Positions 22,421 through 33,755 of a stretch of DNA of 64,000 bases are shown here, piece after piece. Below the pieces are notes generated by a model. It saw nothing but the letters and a program-made list of their open reading frames with translations. It did no database searches and had not been told where the DNA came from. How positions within the stretch are numbered: the stretch's first letter is position 1; each line of letters opens with the position of its first letter. The stretch is from Nelumbo lutea (lineage: Eukaryota; Streptophyta; Magnoliopsida; Proteales; Nelumbonaceae). The position numbers were made by a program, and so were the translations under genes. Where the stretch lies: positions 83,916,076-83,980,075 of the forward strand of contig JAKGHH010000002.1 of NCBI GenBank assembly GCA_022828595.1, written 5' to 3'.

Positions 22421-22701
22421 TAATGGAAAATTATTGATATGAAGTCCTGGACATGTTATAAAATGCAATTGTCACCTAAGGCAAAGCTGGTTTGAAGAAG
22501 AATAATGGTGAAAAGTGGAAATGCTGCCTCATGGTGAGAGGGTGTATTTTTATGTTGCCTCTTACTAGGCCAATGGGGCTGGAGAAAACAACAGAAGGAA
22601 TTTTTATGTTTTTTTTTTTCTTATTTCCTTTTGATACATCAGAAAAGCAAAAAGGTTGTAGAGGGTGTATTTCTTTTTGATACAATATATGCTGTTTGTT
22701 T
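22421..22701. other. Short spacer, no gene recognised
   Basis: Unique-looking spacer between two small DNA elements, with a T12 run near 22607. No conserved coding sequence seen. Confidence 0.4.
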
Positions 22702-22709
22702 GATCTACG

Positions 22710-23029
22710 AATGGCAACAGGGCGGGGCGGGTCGGGCTTTGCCTGTACCGTCCCCGACCCTGAACTCAAATGTTTCGAATTCTAGTGAGTCTAAAAATCC
22801 GAACCCCATCTCTATTCCTGGGATCCCCGATTTTGCTCCATCCCGTTCGGATCATTCCTATTTGTATAGTTACAAATTTATTTCTAATATAATATATAAT
22901 ATAGTCGGGTCAGGATGGGGTGGACAAATACTATTCCCGCCTGTTTCCGATTCCCAGAGTTTTGAGTTTTTCCAAACCTACCCTAGCCCCAACCAGTGGT
23001 CAAAAAACCCACCCTGATTGGGACAGTTT
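22710..23029. mobile_element. hAT-like MITE
   Basis: The left end is AATGGCAACAGGGCGGGGCG. The right end reversed is AAACTGTCCCAATCAGGGTG. The GC-rich ends surround an AT-rich middle. The flanks GATCTACG (22702-22709) and GATCAAGG (23030-23037) match at 6 of 8 bases, a plausible decayed 8-bp hAT duplication. No coding capacity. Confidence 0.5.
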
Positions 23030-23228
23030 GATCAAGGGCCATGGGCAGTGTATTGGCAGTTACAGATTCTTAAGAGATGGCAGCCATGAGTTGTTTTAGA
23101 GAGACTTTCAACGACTGCAGTCACCATCCAAATTCATCAACTTCCCGGTGCGTTCTATCACAACCACTCAAGAAGGTTCTAGTGAATGATATCTCTGGAG
23201 AAATTTTGTTGGTTTTGTGCTAGTACAA

Positions 23229-23499
23229 CCAATGTTTTCGAGATCCAGACGGTGGGACTGTTTGGCCTGGGAATAGTCCAGGCAATCAGTTCCGTTTTTT
23301 CCCAAACCCAGTCCTTGGCCAAAAAATCGTTAAATTGGTCAATAACCTTTTGAACTCATTTAACGGTTTTTTATTTTAATTATCATTTTTAATTTTTTTA
23401 TCAGAATGGGCTCTCTCTTCGAACCAAATGGTCGAACTATCAATTCAGAAACTGATGCCTAGAACGATTTTAGTTTAAGATCGTTTTTTAAAACATTGG
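23229..23499. mobile_element. 271-bp MITE with CCAATGTTTT ends
   Basis: A perfect 10-bp terminal inverted repeat (CCAATGTTTT ... AAAACATTGG) is flanked on both sides by GTACAA (23223-23228 and 23500-23505). The interior has two further matching halves around TTAACGG. The 6-bp duplication does not settle the superfamily. No coding sequence. Confidence 0.75.
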
Positions 23500-23505
23500 G
23501 TACAA

Positions 23506-24104
23506 ACCATTCCTAGATCGAGCCTTCGAGGATGTTGTTATGCAATTTTTCCCTCTACGAAGAAATGGCTTGTGCCTTTTTACGTTGCCCTTGAGCTATG
23601 GTGAACGGTAGAGATCCACTACTCACTTAAGGAAAAAGATGAATCTCGAAGGGAGATTGTACATACAAGGGAAAGCCTTAATCCATGTGTTATTTCATTC
23701 ATTGTATTTCTTTATAGGGAGAATGACTGTTCAGTCTAACTCAGAATTCTTAACCCCACCATGCAGTTGGAATGAAATCTGACCATGGATTGATGATAAA
23801 TCCATGGACAGGATGTGGTTTATAGGGGGGCTACTAGTATACTATGGCGGACTGTAATTTCAGAATTCTAGTGTGGGCTGCAGTGTACTTTTCCGTTTCT
23901 TTATAGAAGAGTACATTTTGACGGTTTTATTTGATAGATGGCATAAATGATAGAAGAGGAAACAATTTTAATTGATTACGCTACTAGAGACGCGTGCATA
24001 GAAGACATGCATGGTTATCATCCTCCCCATGTGTATAGCTTGCCCTCGAGATGAACATCAGGAAACTAAAACTGAATATCTTCAAACCACTTCCACATAG
24101 CATC
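23506..24104. other. Spacer, no gene recognised
   Basis: Mixed sequence before the Athila-like LTR. I see no exon, RNA gene or clear repeat. Confidence 0.4.
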
Positions 24105-25674
24105 TGATGGTGAATACAGTATCGTTTCCCAAGTGCACTAGTTGCTCAAGTAATAGAGTGATGAATAGAGTATCGTTTCTCACGAGGACTTATGTACCAA
24201 CTATTAGTAATATATCAGCCTACCATTATCTGATTAGCCGAATTGTATATCTAATGCAAATCTGAAATACTAATTACAAAACTATCTCTAAAACATTAGA
24301 TCAAACACCTTGCATGCAAGTTGAGAAGACAAGCTAAGTATGCACAGAAATTGATTCAACAATTAATTCTCTAGGCCATTCGATCAGATTAGGATTTAGC
24401 ATTGGTTTGGTGAAACCCAAAGCAATGAACAACATCTCTCAAGCGCATGTTCATTCTATGCATGAGTAATGGTTCTTCTATCTCTAGAAAGAATCTAATC
24501 TCCATGCATGCATTAAGATCTATGCATTCTAAGGCATCATTCAGCTTGAATGAACACCAACCGAATTTTGCAAGTTTTCTCTAACCATGCACTCAATTCG
24601 GTTCTTGATTAGCAGATCCAAAGTTCTAGAGTCTTTCTCAAGCACTCTAGAACTTCCAAGAATCAAGAACAGTTCAGCCAAACTGAATTTATGTTGTCTG
24701 AATTCTTTCTCAAGCAATTCAAGCATGACAAAATCAAGATTTGAAATTACAGATCTGAATTTGCAGAACAACAATTCAGCTAGCAGTTCTAACAAACAAA
24801 TTCCTAATCAACAAACATCAAGATAATCTAATCCATTCGAATGAACCTAGAAAGCTAAATACAGATAAGAAATTAAAGAAACCATGCTTCAATTACAGTA
24901 ACAAAAGAAAAATTAATGGAGAATTGAACATGAAACCCTAGCTGAATTCGATTACCAAATGTGCAGAAATCAAGGAAGAGACAACCTAGATCTCCAATTT
25001 CTTTTTTTCCTTTCGACTTTAGCTTCTTCTCCTCTTGAAGTTGCTTGAATCTCCTCTCTTCTCCTCTCTTCGCCTATCTTTCTCTTCTCCCAAAAAGAAT
25101 TCGAACTCAAGGAGTTTTCTCCCCAAAGGGCTGAAGTCTCCAAGTGTTTGACCCACAAGATGTTGAACATCTTTTTCCTCGAAGAGACATCCTTAAATAG
25201 ACTTTCCTTTAGCTCTCTAAGAATTCTAGAAGCTGCCGCCCTCTAGCCTCTCTTGAACCTTCTAGAATTTGCTTCCCCTAGCTTCTCTTGAACTTTCTAG
25301 AAGTTGCCGCCCCTACCTTCTCTTGGGCTACAATTTGGGCTGCTCTTGAGTTGCAAATAGGTCTCCTCCTTGCTGGGCCGAATAGGCTCCCTTGGAAGGC
25401 TGCGGCTAGGCTCTCTCTTTGGGCATCTCCCAAAGAGTGCAGAATGGGCTGCATGGGCCGAATGACCCTCTCAGTTGGGCCTTTGTTCCAATTGGGCTGA
25501 TTTTCCTCTACTTTGGCCTCTTTTCCTTGGTTTTGTGCTCTCTTTTCTCTAAACTTGCCTCCTTAGATAATTTCCTGAAATCAAGCTGAATTAGGGTAAA
25601 ACTTTATACAAATCAGCACAAAAACCATGTATAAACACCAGAATTTTATATGTAAATTGTGCACACATCAAACA
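24105..25674 (-). repeat. 3' LTR of an Athila-like gypsy element
   Basis: It matches 29295-30029 over its first 735 bases with only scattered differences. It starts TGATGG on the plus strand and ends ATCAAACA, directly followed by a purine tract on the minus strand. A TATTTAAG box on the minus strand lies near 25192-25200. Length is about 1570 bp. Minor frames within it appear in both copies but carry no domain. Confidence 0.85.
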
Positions 25675-25686
25675 CCCCCACACTTA
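25675..25686 (-). other. Polypurine tract
   Basis: CCCCCACACTTA on the plus strand, which is TAAGTGTGGGGG on the minus strand, directly upstream of the 3' LTR start. This is the usual plus-strand primer position. A second copy of the CCCCCACACTTA word is at about 26543. Confidence 0.75.
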
Positions 25687-26898
25687 AGCTTTTGTTTGTC
25701 CTCAAGCAAAGACTTCAACCATAAACTGATCATCCCCCCTTATTCTCACCATTTACCGGATGGATTTTTAGGAGGAGAATGCATTGAGTGGTCGGGAAAC
25801 TTGTGTAAGTATTCTGCTCCATTCGTATGAACTACCATTCTTATCACATACATAAGAGCCAAGGAATGAGAGAATATGAGTTTCTTCAAGTTCCAACTTT
25901 CACTCCCATTCAATATATAGATCTTCTCCTTGACCATCAAAATTAACCATCACTTTGAACTAGGTCTCAAATCCGTAACTACACCTCATTGAGTGTTCAA
26001 CTGCATTTTATCCATTTTTCTTTTCTTTCCCCAATTTTTTTGGTGTGAATGCATTTTATGCTCCACCTCACACGGGGTATTTTCTTCTTTCTTCTTTTTC
26101 TTTTTTTTTCTTTTTGGTGTGAGTGCATGTTATGCTCCATCTCACACTTTTCTCTTTTGCAGTTGTTGAACTTCATGCATTAACAATTCAGATGTGGACT
26201 AGCTTGAGTGATCATTAATAATTCAATCAAGTGCATCATACACATGAAGGTAGTTAGGGCTAGTCATGATGAAAGTCATATTCAGTTCCCTTAAACTCAT
26301 GCATTGTGCTAAGTTGGATCATTCACAAAAATAAATGCAAACACATACAGTAGTCTCCTTCAACTCATTGTATTCCCTCTTTGAATTCACCTAATAAACA
26401 ACAATGATCTTAAGGGGATTTTCAGTTTATTGTATTCTCTCTTTGAATTCACCTAATAAACAACAATGATCTTAAGGGGATTTTCAGTTTTGCATGTATA
26501 TAAGTGTTGGGCTGATTGAGGTGCACAGCCCCAGTCTAACTCCCCCACACTTAAGATGAACATTGTCCTCAATGTTCCTACTGTTAGAGAGTAACAAAAA
26601 TATAGCTATGAAGGTAAATGCATGAAGAGCATTATCAATCAATGAGAGGGATTAGAGGACTTCCCTGAAGTTCCTTCTGAATTCTACAATAGCTCTTGTG
26701 ATGGGAATCCTCTAGCTGTTAAGAATCACATAAGACTAAAGAGAGAAATCAACAACTTATTTAATTAACATCTTACATAAATACTAACTAAACTCAACTA
26801 ATATGAATAAGAAAAGAAGAAAACAAAAACAAGAGAGTTTATGACTAAAAATCTGAATTGGGTTGCCTCCCAACAAGCGCTTGTTTTTGTTCTAAAGC
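25687..26898 (-). other. Non-coding interior of the Athila-like element
   Basis: Between polypurine tract and gag remnant. It holds two copies of a 'GTGTGA(A/G)TGCAT...TATGCTCCA' word near 26043 and 26117, a 62-bp tandem duplication and a second CCCCCACACTTA word. No pol domain remains where RT, RNase H and integrase would be expected. Confidence 0.6.
26367..26490. repeat. 62-bp tandem duplication
   Basis: ATTGTATTCYCTCTTTGAAT starts at 26367 and at 26429. The two 62-bp units differ at about one base, so the duplication is recent relative to the element. Confidence 0.93.
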
Positions 26899-27985
26899 TC
26901 AACCTTCTAGTGAGGTACTAACCGCTGGCTTAAAAACATCCACCAGCCTCATCATCAATGACACCTTCTGAGCTAAAGCAGTCATGTGTTCCTGAGACAC
27001 CCTCAACAGTTTTTCTCTTTGCAAATGGCTCAAATCTGCTAATATGATTACTGGTAGTGCTGATGGAGCCTTTGAGAAAGCATACTCTAGATGTGGAGGG
27101 GGTTGCTTCAGCTCAAGGGAGGGTGGCTCTTGGGTTGAAGGCTTGCTTATTGGTATTGGTAGGGTATCCAAGCCATCCAACTTGAGACACTCTTTACCTT
27201 GAAAATGTGGATTGGCATTCAGGTATGCTGTCATGCCTTGCATCTCTTCATTCTTTTCCCTTGCAGCTCCTCCCTCTTGTATGCCAAGCTCAAGGGTGTC
27301 GGCCAACATGCTAACCTTGTTTTTAGCCCTTGCCTTCTCCACCTCTGGCAACTCCTCACCACCTCTTGGATTAAATTCAGTATTACCTGGTAGAGTGCCC
27401 GGTATTCTTGCTGAAATCATTTGTGCCAACTACCCGACTTGCTTCTCCAATTCTTTATTATTGCTTCTTGAATCTGAAATCTTATTTCAGCACTAGCTAT
27501 AAACTTGGTCATCAGCTCCTCTAGGTTAGATTTCTTTTTTGGCTGGTAGAAGTTTTGGGGGAAGGGCTTCGGCACATGCTGATTTGGCCATGACTGATTC
27601 GAGTATCCACCCCATCCAAGGTTAAAGGCACAAGGGTATTAACTATATTGCTGCCTTAGAAAGTGGTCAACAAAGTTTACCTATTCTGGAGGCTGCATAA
27701 ACTGATTGCCAACTTGGCATGCAATGCTGATATGGCCTACCCCACTCCAATCACAAGTCACGGACTGCACATGCATGGCTGCCATCTATATCTCATCTAT
27801 TTTCTTGCTAATTGCACCTATTTGTGCAGATAGAGCTGTATAGGTGTCTATATTGTGAAGACCTTGCTACCTTCTAAGTTGTGCTCTTTCGGAATGCCAT
27901 TGATAGTTGGTTGCTACCATCTCCTCTGTCAAAGTATTAAAGAAACTAATGTATACTAATCAAAGAAAGCAATCTAACAAACAAT
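26899..27985 (-). pseudogene. Athila-like gag joined to an RT start, protease missing
   Basis: From about 27985 leftward, gag pieces read NYQWHSERAQLRRQQGLHNI, a damaged knuckle CDWSGVGHISIAC (Ser for Cys), and FNLGWGGYSNQSW with KKKSNLEELMTKFI. The open frame 26899-27429 then has LPGNTEFNPRGG (end of Athila-type gag) and, about 80 residues later, EPPSLELKQPPPHLEYAF and DLSHLQREKLLRV, the conserved block at the start of Athila RT. No protease lies between them and the RT stops a few dozen residues on. I read it as an internally deleted, non-autonomous element. Confidence 0.8.
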
Positions 27986-27999
27986 CAGCAATCCTAAGA

Positions 28000-29270
28000 A
28001 AGATGTACTGTTAAAAACTAATATAGTATCAATTTACAAGGCAAAGACAACTGAATGCTATCTCAAAAGAAAAGCTTCAAGAAAAAGGACAATCAGCAAG
28101 CTGAAAGTTAATACAGACAGATCTGAAATGTACTATACAAGATTGAAAGCAGATAGGTAACTTATCAAATCAAGAAGGCTACACACTACCGAAACAAGAA
28201 CAACAGCCTAAAGATTTCTTATTTCTTATTTCAGCAATGAAGGTTAATGCACACATATCTGAACTATAAGAAATTAAGGTATAAGATTTTTTTTTCTTTT
28301 TGTATGCTCATATCTGATTTATGAACTCAGCACTAAAAGCTAATGTGTACAGATCTGAACTCCACTATTTTTATGAGATATACAGAACCAAAAATCAGGT
28401 AAACTAGCAATACTAGAATAGTAATAAAAAACTAAGCAAATCAGCAATAGAAAGGGAAAAAAACTACTGATATCAGTAATGCAGAATACTATATACAGAT
28501 CTGAATCCTACTACAACTCAAAAATCTATCAAGTCAAAAATCTGTCAAATCTTAAATGAAATCTACAACCTATGTTCTACAAAAGCTATATTCTATACTA
28601 TTGAATCAAGTCAAAAATGAATTTAGTAATCTATTAAATCAGCAATAGAATCAAGAAGATACATTACTAAACTAGATGCATTCGACAAGAAGAAAGAAAT
28701 CTGAAATACTAAAACTAGCTACACTACTAAAATTAGAACAACAGACTAAATAAAGACAATTAACACTAGGCAAGAAAACTACTCATATCAGCAAGGGAAG
28801 TTACTCTATCTACAGATCTGAACCTAATTGGAAAAAAAATTAGATTACCTAATACAGAATTAGAAGCATTCGACAATAAGAAGAGATTACCTAAATCAGT
28901 AATGTGGGTTAGTGTGTTAGATCTGAACTGTAATGTATAGAACTAAAAATCAGCTACACTACTGAACTAGAATAACTATATTAGTTTTTTTTTTTTTTTC
29001 TTTCTGTGTGCTCAGATCTGAATTCTGATTTCAATAATGACAGTAATGTATATAGATCTGAATCATACTATTTTTATAAAATATGCAAAACTAAAATGCA
29101 TCTACACTACTAAGACTAAAACAACAATTAAAGATGAAGCAAATTAGCAATAGAAAAGAAAACTACTTATATCATCAATGAAGGCTACAAAAAACAGATC
29201 TAAATCCTAATATGAAGAATTAGAAATCAGATTAACAGTGGCTAATATTTCCTAATATTGCTACAATAAG
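28000..29270 (-). repeat. Leader of the Athila-like element built from decayed repeats
   Basis: AT-rich sequence between primer site and gag. The word AGATCTGAA or a close form recurs about nine times (near 28119, 28256, 28352, 28498, 28816, 28918, 29016, 29057, 29193), mixed with AAAACTACTNATATCAGCAA and AATCAGNAATAGAA words. Spacing is irregular, about 40-300 bp. No frame is conserved. Confidence 0.65.
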
Positions 29271-29288
29271 TCCTCGACAACGACGCCA
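29271..29288 (-). other. Primer-binding site, tRNA-Asp type, decayed
   Basis: On the minus strand: TGGCGTCGTTGTCGAGGA. The usual Athila primer site is TGGCGCCGTTGCCGGGGA (tRNA-Asp). The three differences are C-to-T or G-to-A changes, as expected from cytosine methylation decay. Confidence 0.75.
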
Positions 29289-29294
29289 AAAACT

Positions 29295-30029
29295 TGATGC
29301 TATTTGCTACACTAGCAAGTGCATTAGTCGCTCAAGTAATAGAGTGATGAATAGAGTATCGTTTCCCATGAGGACTTATGTAGCAACTACTATTAATATA
29401 TCAGCCTACCATTATTTGATTAGTCGAATTGTACATCTAATGCAAATCTGAAATCCTAACTACAAAACTATCTCTAAAACATTGGATCAAACACCTTGCA
29501 TGCAAGTTGAGAAGACAAGCTAAGTATGCACAAAAATTGATTCAACAATTAATTCTCTAGGCCATTCGATTAGATTAGGATTTATCCTTGGTTTGGGGAA
29601 ACTCCAAGGCAATGAACAGCCTCTCTCAAGCACATGATCATTCTATGCATGAGTGATGGTTCTTCTATCTCTAGCAAGAGTCTAATCTCCATGCATGCAT
29701 TAAGATCTAGGCATTCTAGGGCATCATTCAGCTTGAATGAACACCAACTGAATTGTGCAAGTTATCTCTAACCTTGCACTCAATTCGGTTCTTGATTAAC
29801 ATATCCAAATTTCTAGAGTCTTTCTCAAGCACTCTATAACTTCCAAAAATTAAGAACAGCTCGGCCAAACTGAAATAATGTTGCCTGAATTCTTTCTCAA
29901 GCAATTCAGACATGACAAAATTAAGATCTAAAATTACATATCTGAATTTGCAAAACAACAATTCGGCTAGCAGTTCTAACAATCAAATTCCTAATCAACA
30001 AACATCAAGATAATCTAATCCATTCGAAA
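29295..30029 (-). repeat. 5' LTR of the Athila-like element, truncated
   Basis: It matches the first 735 bp of the left LTR, from TGATGC to ...ATCCATTCGAA, then stops where copia sequence begins. The missing part is the LTR start with the upstream promoter half, so this copy cannot start its own transcription. Confidence 0.85.
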
Positions 30030-31727
30030 TGCCCATTTATTGGAAGATGATTACATCATGAACAATCATCGTCAATAAATTATTCTTGATGATGAGAGCT
30101 TAGGGGTAGTGGGAGATGTCCCACAAGCTCCAGGTAATGACCAACCTAGAATATCTACCCAGGTTTCCAGGCCTCCAGTTCGTTTCCGCTATGACCAGGA
30201 TAGTTACTTGGTGGAAGTCATGACCAGTGAGGAGGATCCCGTGACTTATACGGAAACTATGTTGGACATAAATTCCTTGAAGTGGGTAGGTGCCATGAGA
30301 GCTGAGATGGACTGAACGGAGACCAATGGAATCTAGACTCTGATAGATCCACCCCTGGGGTAAAAGCAATTGGTTGCAAATGGATCTGTAAGAGGAAGAA
30401 GGACCCCGATGGTAAGGTTGAGACCTACAAGGCTCGTCTTGTGGCTAAAGGGTACACTCAGAAAGAAAGAATCGATTATGAGGAAACCTTTTCACCGATG
30501 GCCATGCTTAAATCCATTAGGATCCTGCTAGATGTAGCAGCGTACCATGATTATGAGATTTGGCAAATGGATGTCAAAACTACGTTCCTGAATGGAGATC
30601 TTAGTGAAGATATCTATGTGCAGCAACCACAAGGTTTTATAGTTGCAGGTTAGGAACACGTGGTATGTAAATTAAACCGATCCGTATATGGACTTAAGCA
30701 AGTTTCTAGGAGTTGGAACATCCGGTTTCTCTACCATCAAAAAGTTTGACTTTGAGCAAAATCCGGATGAACCCTGTGTTTACAGGAAATCTAGTGGGGA
30801 TAAGGTTACGTTCCTGGTTCTGTATGTAGATGAATTCTACTCATTGGGAATGATGTAGGAATGTTGACTAGGGCGAAAGTATGGCTTTCATAGCAATTCT
30901 CCATGAAAGATCTTGGAGAAGCTCCTACGTACTAGGTCTTCGGCTCTATAGAGATAGATCGAAGAGGATAATAGGATTATCACAATCTGCTTACATTGAC
31001 AAGATAGTCAAGAGATACAGAATGGAGAACTTCAAGAAAGGAAATGTTCCTTTCAGGCATGGAGTCACTCTCTCTAAGGGAATGTATCCCAAGACTCCCG
31101 AAGAGATTGAGGGCATGAAGGACGTTCCCTATGCCTCAGCCATAGGGAGCATCATGTATGCTATGTTGTGCACTCGACCTGACATCGCTCAAGTAGTGAG
31201 TGTGGTAAGCAGATTTCAGTCAAACCCAGGGTAGGAGCATTGGACTATTGTGAAAAACATACTCAAGTACCTTCGAAGGACAAAAGAGTTTTGTCTGGTA
31301 TTCAGTGGTAGTTCACTACAAATCCAGGGGTATACTGATGTTGACTTCCAGTCAGATCCGGATGATAGAAAGTCTACATCTATATACGTTTTCACGATAG
31401 GATCATGTGTTGTTTGCTAGAAAAGCAGGAAATAGGGGTCCTGAGTAGTAAGAATAATAGTCAATAACCCAAGCCGAACACATTGCCATAAGTGAGGTTG
31501 CCTGTTGAATGAAGGTGTTCATTCTAGAATTTGGAATTTAGCACATCAGCCATTCCACTGTTGTGTGACAACATTGGATCTACGGGAGATTGATGTTAAA
31601 AGGTAGCATCAACGGAGAGTGTGGCAGACCCATTGACTAAGCCACTGACACAGAAAGTGTTTGAGAAACACGTGGAAAGTCTAGGACTCCAGCTTGTACC
31701 TGATTGGACCTAAGTGCAAGTGGGAGT
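30030..31727 (+). pseudogene. Copia RT and RNase H half, 5' truncated
   Basis: The same copia family as the minus element at 56.9-59.7 kb. It starts in the linker before RT (VTYTETMLDINSLKWVGAMR). Then RT has KGYTQKERIDYEETFSPMA, IWQMDVKTTFLNGDL and IYVQQPQGF (30441-30653), a broken YVD region near 30820, and SQSAYIDKIVKRYRMENFKK and [20 protein letters not shown] (30960-31200). RNase H follows with ILKYLRRTKEF and GYTDVDFQSDPDDRKST, then a damaged end. Many stops break it. It runs directly into its polypurine tract and 3' LTR. Confidence 0.88.
31718..31727 (+). other. Polypurine tract of copia
   Basis: AAGTGGGAGT lies immediately before the LTR start TGTTAGACAG, after the last pol codons (LVPDWT). 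Confidence 0.8.
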
Positions 31728-33296
31728 TGTTAGACAGTGTATGCCTTTAGGTCCAATCAGAATGATGTACATTATGACATTTAATGTAATTGAATAAAGT
31801 ACATATTTGATTCATGTTATTATGGTGTGTTTCTGTGTAATACCATTAAACTGGACACTTATGAGACTCGTGTTAGTTTAGAATCTTCACAGTCATTGGA
31901 TAGATCTGAGGAGATTTATCCTGCCAAGGCTGACACTAATGTGCCGTCAAGTTGGTTGGGGTGACTTGTCTCAGCTCCCAGGGTGAGACCTAAGGTACAT
32001 GCATTGTGGGTTTTCTTGAAACCTTGAACCGGACTAGAATTTCAGTATTGCCCTGGACCTTGGAGATGGATGGGCAAAATTGGAATGTTACACCTGACCC
32101 CTAGACTCGATTATGATATCGCACTAGGAGTCAGATTGGGTTGTATTTGATATGCCAATCAGTGAGATCCTTAGAGGGGGTCAAAATCTGGGTATGTTGG
32201 GACAATCTGAGAATTCATCTGAGAGGGTGATCATAGTGATAGGATCAGCCCCTTTGTTGGACAAAGTGAATGATCAGGGATGCACTCTCTTTGATGGAAA
32301 CCAAAGCTGCCGGCAACCGATTTCAACTGTTGAAATTTGTTTTGTAATATATATATATATATAATGGTTTCAAAATGTTTGCAAAAGGTTTTAATTCCCA
32401 GGATCCATGTGAGTAGAGAGTGCAACACTGTACCTTACAACCGAGGGACAGGTCCTCTCTTGTCAGGTAGTGTTTGATCATTATGGGTTGAGAAGTTAAG
32501 TGTAAGACCATTGAGGGTAATACCTGATGGGTTAATTTTGCATCTGCCTACAGTCCTTGGGTTTTTATAAGGGGCTTGACCCAAAGACCATTTAATGTAA
32601 ATGTTGGGCCCATTAAGAGCCCATGGTGATGGACTCAGAGGTTCATTGTCTCCTACAATGAATTCGGCCAGGCCTTGTAACAAAAGTTGGACTGAACCCA
32701 TGTGGCTGATGTGTAGATCAATGTTTGAGTCCCATACAATACAAGGACATCCAACTGGGTAGTAGTTTGGAGGATAAGTAAGCACATAGACTTAATGGGC
32801 CTAAAGCCCAATTTGAACTGGCTTAATTAGATTAATTAAAGAGGGGCGGTTCTAGGATTTAGATCAACAGATAGGATAAGGGATTGTCCCTATCCACCCA
32901 GAGAGTCCAGATCCAAATAAAGATTTGGATCATGAAACTCCTAATTTGATTAGGAGGGCTAATCTTTATCTGCAGATAAGATAAGGGATTATCCTTATCT
33001 ATTAATGAGAGTCCAGATCCAAATACAAGATTTGTATTAGGAAATTCCTAATGGGATTAGGAGATGCTCTCTTTAAGGCTATAAATAGAGGAGCAGGGCG
33101 AACCTCCAGTTCATCATTTAGTCTTACTGATTCAAGAGAGAAGACAACATATAGTTAGACTTATGCCATCTTCTACTCTTGTAGTTTTCTAAAATAGAGA
33201 ATGTGATTCCCACATGGGAGAGAGAGAAATTTTTGAAATTTCGCCCAAACTACCTACTTGGTTTGGCCATCCATATGATGGATCTCTCATCCATCA
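31728..33296 (+). repeat. 3' LTR of copia, TGTTAGACAG family, plus orientation
   Basis: It starts TGTTAGACAGTG after the polypurine tract and ends TCTCATCCATCA. It aligns, reversed, with the LTRs at 1-1523, 4096-6006 and 55164-56920. A TATA box (TATAAATA, 33080-33087) sits about 215 bp before the LTR end, the normal place for the promoter. About 1569 bp. Confidence 0.88.
33080..33087 (+). promoter_or_regulatory. TATA box in copia LTR
   Basis: TATAAATA inside GGCTATAAATAGAGG. The related minus LTR at 55164-56920 has GGCTATATATAGAGC at the matching place, so the box is kept in the family. Confidence 0.75.
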
Positions 33297-33307
33297 TTGG
33301 GACTTAA

Positions 33308-33755
33308 ATTAGATAGTTTAAGCCTTATTGGGAGTTGAATGAAAAGTGTCTTAAGCTGAAATGTGTTCAAGATTCAAGATAAAAAAAAGTGTAAAAACAA
33401 AAAAAAAAAAAGAAAGAATGGAAAATCAAATCAAAATAGAGAGTAATGTTAATGCTTAGGATAGGAGAATAAAAGAGGGGGTTTGCATTTAATAATTTCA
33501 CATTCCAAATAAATATTTGCAAAACATGAGGAGGCCTTAAGAACCCACGTGAATTAAATAGTTTAGGCCTTATTAAGAGTTGAATGAAGAGTGTCTTAAG
33601 CTGAAATGTGTTCAAGATTCAAGACAAAAAAGTGAAAAACAAAAAAAATAAAAGAATGGAAAATCAAATCAAAATAAAGAGTAAATGTTAATGTTTAGGC
33701 TAGGAGAATAAAAGAGGGGGTTTGCATTTAATAATTTCACATTCCAAATAAGTAT
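33308..33755. repeat. 245-bp tandem duplication
   Basis: ATTAGATAGTTTAAGCCTTA at 33308 and ATTAAATAGTTTAGGCCTTA at 33553 start two similar units with the same inner order (CTTAAGCTGAAATGTGTTCA, an A-rich run, GGGGGTTTGCATTTAATAAT). The second unit is shorter at its end. No gene. Confidence 0.88.
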
